This document shows positions 22,680-35,972 of a stretch of 64,000 bases of DNA, in pieces. Under the pieces are notes generated by a model. The model saw only the letters and a list, made by a program, of their open reading frames with translations. It ran no database searches and was not told the origin of the DNA. Numbering within the stretch: position 1 is the stretch's first letter; each line of letters starts with the position of its first letter. The translations under genes were made by a program, and so were the position numbers. Source of the stretch: Pyrenochaeta sp. MPI-SDFR-AT-0127 (taxonomy: Eukaryota > Ascomycota > Dothideomycetes > Pleosporales > Cucurbitariaceae); the NCBI GenBank assembly GCA_020747015.1, contig JAGTJM010000002.1, positions 496,001 through 560,000 on the forward strand, read 5' to 3'.

Positions 22680-22978
22680 ATTTCCTACATTGACCATGGA
22701 ATGATCGGGGTTCGTATTTGGATAGTCACAGATGAATTTGAGCGCCAAATGTATGTAATGATTGTTGTTGGCAGAGACTCTCAGCTATAGTTGTGCCCTG
22801 CCGCCCTTGAAGACTTGAGAGCAGGGCAGTGTGAGAAGAAATGAAAAAAAAGACAGAATTACATCTGTAATCAAGGAAAGTAGAGAATCAACTATTGTAA
22901 GACAAGCTTTCAAAAGACCATGAGTCCAACCATTTTTGCAACCTCAACACTCGTAGTGCCAGTATGGATATAGCAATC

Positions 22979-24811
22979 CTACAAGTACCACATTGCCATC
23001 TAAACACACTTGTCAGTAACAATGGTTTCACCTTTCGGCACTATGAATTAACTCACCAGATCCCTTTTCTGAATCTCCTTTCCATCCGTAAATTTATCGT
23101 CCGTCGGCGCTGGCGATATCCCATAGCCACCAGTCTCGCTGTCAGTTTTGCTCGCGCTAGTCTTGAACGTGGTGAGACTGAAGCTTCGACTAGTCGCAGG
23201 AATGCTGGTACTAGGGTCGAAGCTGAAGCTGGTAGCATCGGTAGAAGTATTAGGAATATACGTGGACGACTCCGGACCGGGGTAGTCGCTTGATTCGCTT
23301 GATGTACTAGAGGATGGTCGGGATGTTGATGACGATGAATGAAGGGTCCATGAAGAGTGGGTGGCGTCTGTGCTCGTTCCACTAGAGCTTCTGCTGCTGC
23401 TTCTCGTGATTGTAGATGAACTTGTTGGCTTAGACGTCGAAGATGGCGTGTAGGAGGACGAAGACCGGCTCGACGAACGGGTGCTGGAAGAGCGACTAGA
23501 TGAAGACGAGGACCTCGCGCTGGAGGAGCCGGTGCTTGAGGATGCTGTTCTGCTGGATGACCTGGTAGTAGCAGAGCTGCTTGTGGAGGACAGGCTTCTG
23601 GATGACCGTGTACTAGTAGATGAGAGGGTAATAGTCGATGATGAGAACAGACTAGAGGTCTTGGTAGGTAGCTTAGTTGTTGAAATCACAGAGCTCGAAG
23701 AAGTATAGCTAGTCGCTGATGTTGTGGGGAGGGTGGGTGTTCTACTGGTAGCACTGTAGCTTGATGTTGAACTCAATGGGGGCACAGGATAGCTTGTCGA
23801 GTTAGTAGAGCTTGGCGGCGGACCATTGTATTCAGACGAAGTCTTGGAGATATATGAAGTTGTATTAAAGCGACTCGACGTAGCAGTGGGATTGATAGTA
23901 GTCTGAGTCCGCGTAGTTGAGTTGGAAGGGAATGGTGGCCTTGACGAACTTGTACGGATTGTACTAGAGACAGATGTAGTGTTTAGCCTGGAAGATGTTG
24001 AACTCCGAGTGTAACTCGAACGTGTGGTGTTTCGAACAGTGGAAGTGGTGGAAGACCAAGTCGAGGGAACGGGTGCAGTACTAGTTCGAGTAGTCTTAGA
24101 CGAGCTTGTACTGTTACGATAAGGCGCAGAGCTGTGTGATGAAGGAGGACCGGGGTAATAATCTGTGCCAGAAGAGGAAACACCAGTAGATAGGGGAGCG
24201 CGTGTGGATGATGGCGGATCGGGGCCCCAGCTGCTTTGCGTAGCATCTGTATTGGTCTCTGTAGAGACCCCCTTGGACGAGCTCAGACTATCGGAACGTT
24301 ACTACTTATGAAAATGCTTCATCGAGTATTTGGGGGTGACCAACACAGAAGAGGTGATTGGAATGCTCGTCGCCTTGCTAGACGTCTCAGACAAGGTGAT
24401 GGTGATGACACTAGTTTCAACAATTGTACTACGAGGTCTGGTCGTCGAGTTGGATACCACAGTAGATTTTGAAACAACAGCGCTCGATGAGATGCCTGTT
24501 GACAGCGACACGCCCGTGCCATGCGAAGAGGTATAGGATATGCCGTCTCCACTCGAGCTGGCCGGGCCGGGCGGACCATAAGGGGGCGGAGAGTAGTAAC
24601 GAGGTTTGACATGATTAGCAAAGAGTACTAGGATTGATTTCATCAGTTAAGAAAAGTGAAGTAGAGTGGTCATGGGCCGTTTGGAGAGTACTTGAGGCGT
24701 AATGCGGTACCAGACCTGTAGGAAAGAGACAAGTGACAGCTTACATGGCGCATGCTGTGCAGAAGCAAGCATAAAGGCAATTGCCAAGGAGATGAATGTT
24801 GTGATCCTCAT
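22979..24811 (-). CDS. Secreted Ser/Thr-rich (mucin-like) surface protein with PGP cassettes
   Basis: Exon 1 (24811-24745) encodes a signal peptide (MRITTFISLAIAFMLASAQ). A 117-bp intron joins it in phase to 24627. The frame then runs as one Ser/Thr-rich reading frame to 23057, except for in-frame stops near 24300 that must be removed by an intron I could not place exactly. A last tiny exon (22999-22979) follows a GTGAGT/CTGAC/TAG intron. The roughly 600-residue product is dominated by Ser/Thr with aromatic-proline cassettes such as YYSPPPYGPPGP, YYPGPPSS and DYPGPESS at intervals. This suggests a heavily O-glycosylated wall or surface protein. No GPI signal is seen at the C-terminus, which ends KRDLMAMWYL. 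Ligand and function are unknown. Confidence 0.7.
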
Positions 24812-27085
24812 GGCTCACTTCCTGTTGTAGTGTATCTCCTACTAGTTGAGGGTGTAAACGAGCGGATGTAGACGTACGAGAGTATCGAACCAAATACTAC
24901 AGTGAGGCAGTTTGGTCTGGAGAAATGGAAAATTATTCTCTTATATGTGAATCTTCACGTCCCACCACAATAATACCTTTCCATGGTCATGTCAATGCAT
25001 TTCTTAAAACGAGCAGTGCGCTGATAGCAAACACGGGAGTGCCGCACGGCATCTGGCTTCGCGTTGCCGAGATGCATATGTCCATGTCACTGGATATTCT
25101 CTCTTTCAGCACAGCCGGTGTGCAATTCCAATCTGCCGGTTCCAGTAATGAGTCGGGCACTCAAAGGCACAAATGTCAGGATAGAAGGCCCTGCTGAAAG
25201 AGAGTATTGTCATGTTGATTGGCCATGACGGCTGAAGACGCAATGAAGCAGTTCAAAAACGCTCTCTCATAAATTGATAGTGTAACGATAAAGCCGGTGT
25301 TTCGATGTTGAAGTGGAAAGGTCTTCGCGGGAAGGAAGATAGTATCCGGCTGCTAGCATTACACAACCGCGGAATCGCCGCCACTTGTTGTGCAAGTAAA
25401 GGCCCTGGCGGGTAATTTTGACGGAAACACTGCGACAGGTCGTGAAGTGACCTGGCATTTTTGAGGTCAAGTCAGTCCCCATCACCTTTTGTTCAGGCAA
25501 GGCGCTGTTGCGATCCAATGAATTGATGTAGTTCAGATCTAGGGAACAACTCTGATATTGTTACGCTTGAGCGTATCCTGAATCCCATGTACATCTTGAA
25601 TAGTCGTACGAGGTACCAATGTCAGCTGACACAAATGCTTGACGGTCGCCTCTGGAGTATTCTGTCAGTACCAGGTATTCCTGGGCCGAATACAAATAGT
25701 CCCTTGGTACATGTGATCGCATACACAAATCAAGTACAACATCTTTTCCGGATCGCAAAAGTAGTTGTGTCTTCCTGAGGAACATGCTCGGGTTTTTCGC
25801 TAAAAATTCCTGCGCGAACACCTCTTGGGCGTCAGTATGCATTTGCTGGAACGTTGTAATTAGTCGACAAGATATCCATCGCCGGCATTGTAGCATGTTC
25901 TGTGGTGAGCCTAAGAAAATCTCGTTCCACCCCACACCATAACAAAACAAGCCACACGCCATGATGCACAAACGCAGAACCCAACTTCAGAACCAGTGTA
26001 CTGTATCACACCGGCAGAATAGCGATGCGCTAAACAAAGCTCCCTCCATATTCCACCAATGTAATCCTAGGACCCAGGGTCTGAAATCGCAACAAGAAAG
26101 TCGCTCGCGATACAGAAACGCCAGATTGAGAGGAATGTGCTTCGGAAGTTTATATAACCGGTCGGGATACGGGAACGATGTCTAAAGAATGGCTCTGTGT
26201 AAGCGGACGAGACGAAAGAGCGCAAGATTTGTGCAATGTTACAGTGATGCAGGTGAAGGAGAGATACACCGCTTGTATTCCTTTTTCTCCTTCTTCTTTG
26301 GTGCATTAGTGCGGTCACGTGTACACCGCTATCCCGCTTCGATGTGGGACTTATTTTTTCTCCCCAAGGCGCCAGGATGGCGAATCTCGAGGGGAGGCGT
26401 TTTTTTGTCATAAGCATGTGATGGGTGGCCCAATCAGTCGGTATGTGCTGTTTCTCTCGTTTAATGTTATACATCTCTAACAACCCGTTCGGACGTAGCT
26501 TGATACGACGGCTGAATTGTACTGTATCTCCTTCGGCTGTACTTGTGCCACGTACTGGTCTACCAAAGAATACCCTATCGAGTGTATCAATCCTTGGGAA
26601 AGATGCACATAGTAAAGCACTAGTGGGCCATCGAACTGGCTCGAATATCCATGTGCATCCGAAAGCAACGTCACTTACCATATTTCAAATCAAGGCGAAA
26701 AGCAAAGATCAAAGCCTGAGAACAGGGTGTTAGCCCAAGTGGCCATTGAGATTATATATTACATAACCTATATCTCAGCTAACGACAGCTGCGAGGGGAG
26801 ATGTTCGCCATGGTGGGCGACCCAAAGCGCCAATATAGGGGAATACCGTTGTGTACCGTTGAACCCATGATAGGGATTTTCCAGCCTGCGCCATAACAAA
26901 TTCCACGCAACGCCAGCCAAGTTATGAAGAAGTAGGAGAGGAAGAATAAGACAACGGGTTACATGTGCCTGCAGAAAAATAAGAAGGCGTAAAACCGAAG
27001 TGATTGCCAACAAAAGGAAAAAGTGGCAGGTGCGAGCACCATTGAACAAGTCCAAGGACAAACCCGAAAAGAAGAGCTATCAAGC
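24812..27085. other. 2.3-kb region without a supported gene
   Basis: Several frames of 80-204 codons occur (for example minus 25561-25971 and 26067-26681), but they overlap frames on the other strand and show no domain, signal peptide or intron pattern. I regard them as chance or decayed sequence. Confidence 0.45.
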
Positions 27086-28511
27086 CTAGTCCCAATTCAC
27101 AAAATTTGAGCCATCAAGCTGCTCGTTGACGCTTTGATCTTCGCCAGATGGGGCGAGGTCTCCGCTTTGAAAGTCGAAAAACGCGCTGTAGTCACCATTT
27201 CCAGGTGTAAGAAACGCGTCAGTGGGGAAGAAGCTCTCAGAAATTGACGATGCGGTATCACGGCCACCCTCCAATTTCAAGCTTAGTCCCGACGATAGAG
27301 TTTGAGCTGAACCTGAGGGAGCTTCCGTGCTGTTTCCAGCATTCGCTGCCCTTGCTGGCTTCAAGAAGTTGGGATTATAGGTATAGGTTGAAGCGAAAGG
27401 CTGAGGTAGATTGTCGCTGCCTGACATGAACATGGCGGTGCGTGGGTCGTTGGGGTCGAGAGCTGAACCGAGAAACTGCTGAGACTCTGGTGGAAGGGAC
27501 AGGGTGAGTGGGTTGGTGTTCATCGCCTGCGAGCTCATGGGGTAAGTCGTCGTCGGACTGTACGTGTAAGAAGCGGGTGTATCGACAGCGTTTGGTGTGC
27601 GCGAGGTGTCCTTGCTCGAGTCCGGGTTTGGAGATAGGCTCTGAGGTGAGTGGACAGACGGGGACTGGGAAAAGGATGGACGTGTTTGTCCATCTGGACC
27701 AGCCTGGAACGATTGCTCGAGCGCCTGAGGCGGTAGAGACAGTCTCCGGCTAATACCACCACCTTGTGGAGTGGTGGCAGTACTGCTGGCCTGCTGTGAT
27801 GCAGATGGTTCAAAAGTCGTCGGCGCATGAGGAAGCTGGATAGAGAGGGAGCGTTGATGAGTCTGCGGGCGCTGGGGGATATGGTACGGTGACTGTCGGA
27901 ATCCTTGCTGCTGTGGGGTAGTAGGACTGTAAGGCTGGGCGTGCTGGAATCCTTGTGGAGTGGTAGGACTGAACTGCTGAGGTGGAAGCATGGATGTATT
28001 AAGCCATGTGTTGTTCTGTGGCAGGGAAGCACCATTGGCTGGGAATTGGGCGCCGTACTGTGGAAAGGGTGAGTTCTGGTACTGTGACATGAACATGTTT
28101 CTGACACCATGCTGGGTTGCAATGTAGTCGTGGAGCTTTTTGTTGAACATGACAGAGGTGGTGTGCAAGTGGGCGTTCAGTCGCTGGTACTGGGTGGGCA
28201 AGTCATCGTCCTCCTCCTCGTACATCTCCTCGTTGATGACATCTTGCTCAGTCACACGCAATGCACGACCGGTTCGCTTCTTGTGAATCTCAGAGGCTCT
28301 CCGCGCCGACTCAATGCGCGCTTCGAGACTCCGGTCACTGCGCCGCGATGCAGCGATGTAAGCTCTGGGACGGCATCAGTATACAGGATCAATGCACAGC
28401 GCTAGAGGGGTGGGAGAGATGGGGTGTTACGCACCGCTCCTGGTTCTCTTCATGGGTGCGCTCCGTCTTGACCGGTCTGGCCGCGGTGAATGTTCGACGC
28501 TCGGCAGGCAT
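27086..28511 (-). CDS. Conserved fungal protein with low-complexity Gln/Pro/Ser region, 451 aa
   Basis: Exon 1 (28511-28435) and exon 2 (28364-27086) are joined in phase over a 70-bp intron. The first 85 residues are highly charged, with a patterned stretch (ERTHEENQERAYIAASRRSD, then EARIESARRASEIHKKRTGR and VTEQDVINEEMYEEEDDDLP). I recall this stretch as strongly conserved in a family of uncharacterised fungal proteins. The remainder is Gln/Pro/Ser/Thr-rich and ends in an acidic, aromatic tail resembling an activation domain. A nuclear or transcription-coactivator role is inference only, and no DNA-binding domain is visible. The gene is preceded by an unusually long gene-free stretch. Confidence 0.8.
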
Positions 28512-31500
28512 GGTCGAGAAGCAGTAGACAGAGCGTGGGTGGCAAACAAGGTGTGGCAGGTGAGGCGCGGGTGGCGGTGGGGTAGCCTGGCCAGAGGAGG
28601 ATGCAGCAGGGCGGCAAGGGAATTGTGTCTTTGGCTCTTGTGTGGAATAGCTCTCAGTCGTCTAGCAACGACAGGCAGTTACGATGACAAGATCGGTCGA
28701 TGGCAAGCAGAGCAGGCGAGGAGGAATAAAAAGGGAACGCAAAGAGGGGAAGAGTGGCGATTGTCCGTTGCGCGACTTCAGGGCGGAGCAGGGCCTAGAG
28801 ATGGGCCGAAAGAAACGGAGCTAGAGATGCTCACTTGCTCGCGTAGCCAGGGCCCGAGCCAGATGCAGATGGGCGGATCGAGTGACGTGAGGAACAGGTG
28901 AAGCCCCAGGGAGGGCGGTAGGCCCAAAGAGTGGCAAGCCTCGTGCGGCGTGTGGGCGCTGCGACTGGGGGCGGCGATCGAATGGCGGCTGGAGGCATCC
29001 GATGCACCCAAACCACGATGCGGGCGGGAAGTTTGGCCCGACTGGATCGGCGGCGTTCTGGCAGACAGGCGCGTCTGCAGAGAGGGCACTGGACAGCTCG
29101 ATTGCAGCACACTGCCCTGCGCATCCAGCGCTGCCAGTGGCAGGCAAAAGTGCCCGATGCTGAAGGATCAAAGGGTTGCAAGAATCGGGTGTGGGTCTTG
29201 GCCGGCCTGTCCGCTGCTGCTGCGTCGCCTTCTTCGCCTGAAACCATGACAGAGAACAGAAGAACAAAAGCAATAATATGCAGCTCAGTTTCCAGAAATC
29301 CAAATGATTGCACCTGGAAACCAGACACAGGAACTCCCGATCGCGAGCGGAACGAAGCAGTTCTCCCGCACAGACAGCCAACGGGCGCTCGCGCTCTCAA
29401 CTCCGCCATGCCAGAAACCTTGGTGCGTGCAGCGCTCGAGGTTGAGCCTAGCTTGCTCGTAGGCTCAATGGCTGCACGGCTCGGCTTCTATCGCCGGCGA
29501 CAGAACAGCTCATGTGCAGGCACAACAGCATGCACACTGCTTGCCGGGCCCAGCATGGCCATTCCCAAGCCCGCCTGCATCTTGCGGCACTCTCCCAACG
29601 ATAGACGAGACGCGTGGTACAAAGAGATTCAGAACAACTGACGTGGTGCAGCCATCATGGCCTATCGCCTTTCTCTCCATGGTCGTGCCCCGGGTTTAAG
29701 CATAGCCACGCCACTGGCTGACAAAATGCTGCTCTGGGCGCGACCATCTCACCCTGCACCTGTCTTGTCCCCAGCAGACACACTCTGTGTCCGTGGGCTC
29801 ACCTAGTGCCTGCCATGGGCGACAAGAGCCAGGGAGGTTCCTTTGTGCTTCCTCAAAGAAAAGCAACGTCAATTGGCTCTCAGGCCGTGAAGCAAATCCC
29901 GGCAAGCAGGCGCTCCGTTGGGCTAATGTCCTCCCGCCCCTCTCCTCATGCCTCACGGTTACGGCTGACGGGGACTCCTCCTGGCTGCCGGCCTAACCAG
30001 CGCTTACTCTGGTACACACTCAGGAAACCTAAACCCGCCGCAAGCAACCAGCTTAAGCCTCTTTGACTGCCACGCCTCACTGCATACGTGCAAGCGTCTG
30101 ATAGCGAGTACCAGTATCGAGAGCCATGAATCGTTTCCTCTGCAGACTACATGGCATGCTTATCTACTGCGTCGCGAGTTTCATCGTCGTCGATCGCCGC
30201 AACCTAGCCGGCCTGTGAGCAGGGAGGTCCCGATCACGACGTTCGCCATTCAGATACGCGAGATTCAATCAGGTCTAGCTTCGATCTGCTCAAAACTCTG
30301 TTTCCAGCTGCGAGCCTCAACGCGCCATGGGGATATTTGCTTGCATAGGCGCTGCATTGCTGAATGTTGCTAGCTACGCGCTGAACAATTCAAGGGCTAC
30401 TCCGTCTGGTTTGTCAAATCAAAGCAAAACCCAGCATCTGGCACAAGCCTCCTAGCAACCCGTTCTACTTGTATTTGAGCGACACAGCTGTCTTGCGACG
30501 TCGATCCCACTGCATGGCTGTCTCAAAACAATTGGACAGTGCCAAACATGGGATTCTACAGAGATTCGGCAGGGCCTTGCTTTGTCATGGCGAACATGTC
30601 TCGACGCTTCCAACAGCCCACCGACGTCACACACAGCTGTTCCGCCCCACTGCCCGTGCGTTCCGCGTCTATCCCAGATCGCCGGGCCGCTAGCCATCAC
30701 CTGTCAAAAACACTTCAGCCGGCAAGTCCAATAGGTACACTTACCCTCTTCCCCACGATGAGATTTAGGCCAAAATTGGCGGCAGCATGATTTTTTTTCT
30801 CCGTTGTGGACCTTTTCGGCTTTTCCACACACCAAAACTGCCATGACGGGCTTCTACCGTTCAATACAGGCGTCGATCTCAATGTATTGCCACTTGACAG
30901 ATGCTCAATTGGATTTCCCTGAGCCTCGATAATGTAAGGCTGAAAAACGAAAACTGCATGTAAACACATCAGTCTCTTCGCAATCATTAGAATGTCAGTG
31001 TGCAGAGCTCGTCACGACAACAACAGAGACCAATCTATCCATTCTCCACATGCACAAATACTTTGAGGCTTACGTGTGTCCCGCTTGCGCAGGATCTCTT
31101 CAGGACAAGGCCCATGTTCTGCAGTGGTACCATCCACTTATCCAGGACCCCTACCACGTGCTTTGCATCACACCTTCTTCAGACTGACGTACAAGCGAGA
31201 TTGGTCATATCAACCCGGAGCCATGTGCGTATACCATCCCATTCACCACGCCAGTGCTAGCCTCGAATCTGGAGCTAGCCGCATGATCTTGCATCTGTTG
31301 CGGCTACGCGATCGCTATCTTCATCCCTTGCGAGCCATGCTTTGTACAAACGGCGATCTTAGGATAGCTCAACCACACACAAAAGCCAAGAGCTGCTGTA
31401 TACTTGCTTGACGTATTCCTATGCTTATTATCAAATGCGGCCCTAACATGCACAAAGCAGCTTAGTCGCTCCAACCGCTGGAACGGAATTTGGCCTGTCA

Positions 31501-33021
31501 CTCCCTTCCTTAATCTATCGCATTGTTGCACTCTACCTGCCTACTGCAGCCGAACTGTCACCTCTCCAAGCGAGCAGTATTGGCCCTTTCTTAATTAGGA
31601 AGGCCCTTGTAGTTTCCCACAATGCCAGAGTACCGGTGTGCGCTGCAAATGTGGCTTGGACAATCACTGCCGCAACGCACATTTTAGGCCCCGTTCCCAT
31701 CTTTCCATGACCCGCAATGTTCTCATCGTCCACCCACCCGTCCCGCCCCTGCTCCGCGGGAGCTAATAAAGCCCTTCGAAGCAACACGGGACACCCACCC
31801 AACCATCTCTAACATGCGGCCCGGCGATTTCCTCCTGTCCAACCAAACGCCCGATCCGCTGAGATCTCACAAACGCCCATGTGCTCCTATCCAACCAAAA
31901 CCCCGATCTCTGAATTCCCCACAAAAGCCTTTTTCCTTGGGATTACCGATTTGAAAAAGGCATCCACCCGTCCTCCCCCCTTTTCTTTTCGCACTGCTCC
32001 ACATACCCGCATTCAGCGTAATGGGTCGATTCAACCCCCTTGTGTCCCCGTTTGTAGCTCGATGTTTGCATGATGGAATAGTGGGGTGTGCTCCATTGTT
32101 ATGTATGAGTCGAAAGACAGTTGTAGTTCCTGTCACGCGATTTATACGGCTCTCTAGCACAGCTCCGAAATGTTAGTATCACACATTTGCTCGTAAGGCG
32201 ATAGGTCGCTATGCTTTGCATGACTATAGTTGAACTTACGACTTTGTGTATGTGTGCTGCAACCGTACCTAGAGACTAATCACGAAATATCTCTCCATCA
32301 TCCCGTATCTCTCATAGTCTCAGATCATCTTTCCCATGTACCCTCTTTCGTAGAGCAGTTTAGATGCTATCAGCACATCTCAACCCTTCCGCCGTTTCCG
32401 TAAGAATGATAGAAAGCGTATATCATGCAGTGGGAATCCTACATTAGCGTTGGACAACACATTGCAACCAATAAACTTCCAAAATAGGGGTAAAATATTC
32501 ATAAATTCGTAAGGTAGTCTCGCCCTCATCTGGACTACAAGTGCTGAAGGAAATATTACGAAACCAAGGGGCGACGACTAGAACACTCTTCAACCCCCGC
32601 CATTGCGCTCTCAATTGGCCGCTACTCCCACGGCTCCTAGTCCATCCAATGAAAGTGAATACACCAATCTGCTCCTGAAATCTGAAAAAGATGTATAATG
32701 ATTGTTCACATTTTTCTGTAAATGTCGCCTGCCAAAAAGGATATCGGAAGCTTTGGACATATTGCACAGTGCTATTAAAATTTGGCTATGCAGTATTATC
32801 CAAAATATGTATGTCATCGTAGTGTGCGGGTGCTGTCGAAGACTCGAGTTCGCAGACCAGGAGAAGGCAGTGGAATTGAGTATGGCTGATGCTGAATCCA
32901 ATTCGATGCGCGAGTAGCAGTATATAAGTGGATATGCTGCAGATGTAAGAGCTCAGCTTCTATACTGCTCAGATTGTGCCAGGTCCTGGTCCCTTGCTGA
33001 CACTGGTTTCGAGAAAAGGTA
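28512..33021. other. 4.5-kb gene-free region
   Basis: No frame here is convincing. Frames up to 236 codons at 28.8-29.6 kb overlap one another on both strands in GC-rich sequence, which is what chance openness produces. From 30 to 32.5 kb only short frames occur. The region may hold the long leader or promoter of the gene at 28511, or non-coding transcripts, but nothing specific can be read. Confidence 0.5.
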
Positions 33022-34986
33022 TCAGATAATCGCAATGCTGTGTTCTTCTGACGATTCGTGGGAGATGTAAAAGTCGCAATGTTCCTCTGGCAGAAACATG
33101 ACACCGATGCGTTCGTATGTAGGAGTTGGCTCAGGGGCACACTGCTGAAGAATGAGGATGCCTAATTGACATTCTAGGTCAAAGAAGTGTTTTCTAAGTC
33201 CTTCTTCACAAGTGTCCTCGTATATAGCCATACACACTACACGTGCACGAGATGGAGATGATTGGTCATACTCCATCAACTCAGCATGGAATTTCCGCAT
33301 ATCTCCAGAGGGTTGGCAAATTAGCGAACATTCATATCGTTCATTGTTTCTTATTAGGTCGGCATTTACTAATTTCCCACGCAGAACTAACGAAGCGTGT
33401 TTGATTTGTCCAGATGGAAGGGCTTCCATTGAGAGATGTTCGATAGTAACCATTTCTCTACTCTTTCCGCACCCCAGGTGCGTGGTATGCTCGAAAGACG
33501 TCTGGTTACTCGCCCAACTCCATGTCGGAGCCAGCCAAGAGTTCGAGCGATGTTTAATAGTCACGTGAGAAGTCCGCCATAGCAGTTGCGGGATGAAATA
33601 TTGTTTCCACAAACCACAGATGAGGAAATCTCCAGTGAGCTGTGCCACCTTCTGTACAATGCCGTTGAGAGCCACTAATTTATCGGTTTCGAAAGACAAT
33701 TCACATTCTGAATATTTGTCGGCCAGGCTTGACCAGGCACGATAGAGCTCGTCGGTCCAAGCCCGCTGGGAGTGGAGTGTCTTGCCATCTATGGTCGTTG
33801 ATAACATATGCTTTAGTTTGAAGTAATCTTCACCGAAGATTTCATCCACTTCTGGTAGAGAGACAGGGTGAATATCGCTGCAGAGATCGGTCGTACATTC
33901 CCAGTAAACTCCAGAGACCGCGAAGTGCATGATGCGTGTCGAAAGGAAGCGCTCTTGCACCACCCACGCCCTCTTGCTCAGAGGGCCATGAGTGACGTCA
34001 TGATTATATCTAAGGCTGGGAAGGATGGTATATCTTGCGTTCGTGGTCTTGCTGTTTACATTGGTGAGAGACGGCGACTGTTCTGATACTACAATCTCGA
34101 ATGGCACTGACGCTAGCGGATTTCGATCAAATTGCAGACCCACTGTACTGTCACTAGCACCTGTGGCAGCAATATTGCAAACAGCATAAGAGTATATGTC
34201 GCGCATGCAAGTCGCTTGTGTGTGCCAATCCGCAAGGTTGTCTTGAAATATACATAGAGAATCGATCCAGAGGTATTCGATGTCTAATTGACGACAAACC
34301 TCCACAGCTTGCCTGTAGGTCCTGGGCAGGGTGCGACTATCTATTCCAGCTCTGAGAGACTGCTCAGTTTTGCGTGTCAGTTTCATTTGAGGTTCACCGC
34401 CCCAGCAATGCGAGAGCGTGAAATAAGAGTACTTGCTGTCCCGCTCCATGTCCACAAGCTTGATTTGGTAGCGAGTTCGACCTCTGAGATTCAGTAGGCG
34501 AGTAGGCTGAGAGCTACTATTGGTGATGGGAATGTGGCGACAACTTGTATGCATTGCCAAGCACTCATTGAGTTTAGATCGCAGGAAAGACCATGTGCTT
34601 CGAGAAAATGTATCAGGTGTAGCCTTGTACACGTTTCGTGGTGGATAATCTGAAAAGATTAACTAAGTAGTGGAGTAATGAATTACTATGAAAACTGGCA
34701 CACCTGATGCGGGTTTGACTAGAAATGACTCCGAAACTGACGGCCCGTCTTCCTTACAATCCACATACACCTCCCGAGTGCCAGGCAATGGGCCTGAACT
34801 GATCTCAAAAGAGGCACTACTGACTACGCCTGGATTTTTAAAATGTTGTGAGCTCGTGGCGTAGAGGTTCGCGCATACATGGCACGTTCGTGGGTGCAAG
34901 GTGAGCCTCTCACGCGTCAGTCTACCACCACCTTCGAGTAAGGTGACAAGCGTCTGAGAGCATTCGGGGCAGAGTTGTGAGAGCAT
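33022..34986 (-). CDS. Heterokaryon incompatibility (HET) domain protein, 636 aa
   Basis: Exons 34986-34704 and 34649-33022 are joined over a 54-bp intron. The N-terminal 94 residues include CxxC pairs (LCPECSQ; CHVCANLY) of the kind that precede HET domains. The HET domain starts near residue 167 with YSYFTLSHCWGG. Its other classical blocks are LPRTYRQAVEVCRQL, YLWIDSLCIFQDN and DW...M..IYSYAVCNIAATGA, then GPLSKRAWVVQERFLSTRIMHF. The C-terminal half is variable, as usual. HET proteins trigger cell death after fusion of incompatible hyphae. Partner and specificity cannot be read. The gene is divergent from the Cys-rich secreted protein at 35973, about 1 kb away. Confidence 0.92.
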
Positions 34987-35972
34987 GATTCAGTAGTTTG
35001 GCGATGGAAATATTCATGCCATTACAGAGTTCCTCAAGGTAGTAGAAGCGAGTGATGAGGACAATGAGTGAAGCCATGTAATTGCGGCTGCCTGATACTC
35101 TGTCCGCACTTGCACAGCCCCACTATCGCACAGCTTTGCAGCACGGCATCAGGGATCCAAGTACCGACAGTCAATCTGATCCTTGATCTTTACAGCTCAA
35201 ACATACGGAGGAACCCTATAATAAATTGACTATCTGAAGGGGAAGAGCACACAAGACCTTTACACACCTGAATTTAGGCGTACAAGTAGCTCCAGGCTGA
35301 CAGCTACTGTGGGATTTATATTTAGTTCTCGGCTTGTATGTATCGTTGAGCTTAGTAAATTGATCATCTCTGGTCTCTATTAGCATCCCTCAAGAAAATA
35401 CAACTATGACTCCCGCTGCTCTGTTACTTCGAGCCTCGCTATACGCCTAAGCCAAAGCCCAGAATGCTGACGCAACTCTCACAACCTGTTCGAATGAAAA
35501 TGTTCACGCTGCTGCAATATTCCCACTAACCATTTGCTCAAACATCTCATCTCGTTTTCTTAAAGTATTTCGCTCTTGGCTATCCATATTATCGGCGCAT
35601 GTGCTATAAGCATGTAGTAGCGTCGAGATGTAAAGGACATAATCAGGCTTTGTGCTCGCAGCGAGATGTCACTGGACCCGAAACAGCAATTTGATCTTCA
35701 CATTAAGTCTCTAGGCCAGTTCTCTCTTGCGTTTGTTGGCTTAGCTTCGATTGAAACAAGCACGAGCGCTTGTTTCCTTCAGCTTCACTTTCACTATAAG
35801 CACTTCTACACTGGTCCATGCCATTCCACGCGATTTAGATTTTCAATCTGCCCACCTCACACTTCAAACTTCTTCTATTTTCCCCTCCTCTGTTCAAGTT
35901 CACTACCCTCAATTGCTCTACAGAGCCGCCTCATCACAAGATCAACAAATCAACGACATTACCACCATCACA
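34987..35972. other. Divergent promoter region between the HET gene and the Cys-rich protein gene
   Basis: This spacer of about 1 kb contains the 5' flanks of both genes. The reading frame of the Cys-rich protein is open upstream to 35751, but the ATG at 35973 is the one that gives a signal peptide. Confidence 0.5.

Noticed and set aside
23481..23708. 75-codon plus-strand frame rich in Glu, Asp, Leu and Val
   Set aside because: It is the exact antisense of the Ser/Thr-rich coding region; AGC/TCN-type codons read backwards give this acidic-looking sequence.
26067..26681. 204-codon minus-strand frame
   Set aside because: No recognisable domain, irregular composition and overlap with plus-strand frames; not enough to call a gene.
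28831..29641. Overlapping frames of 192 and 236 codons on opposite strands
   Set aside because: They overlap in several frames in GC-rich DNA, have no domain or intron pattern and cannot all be real.
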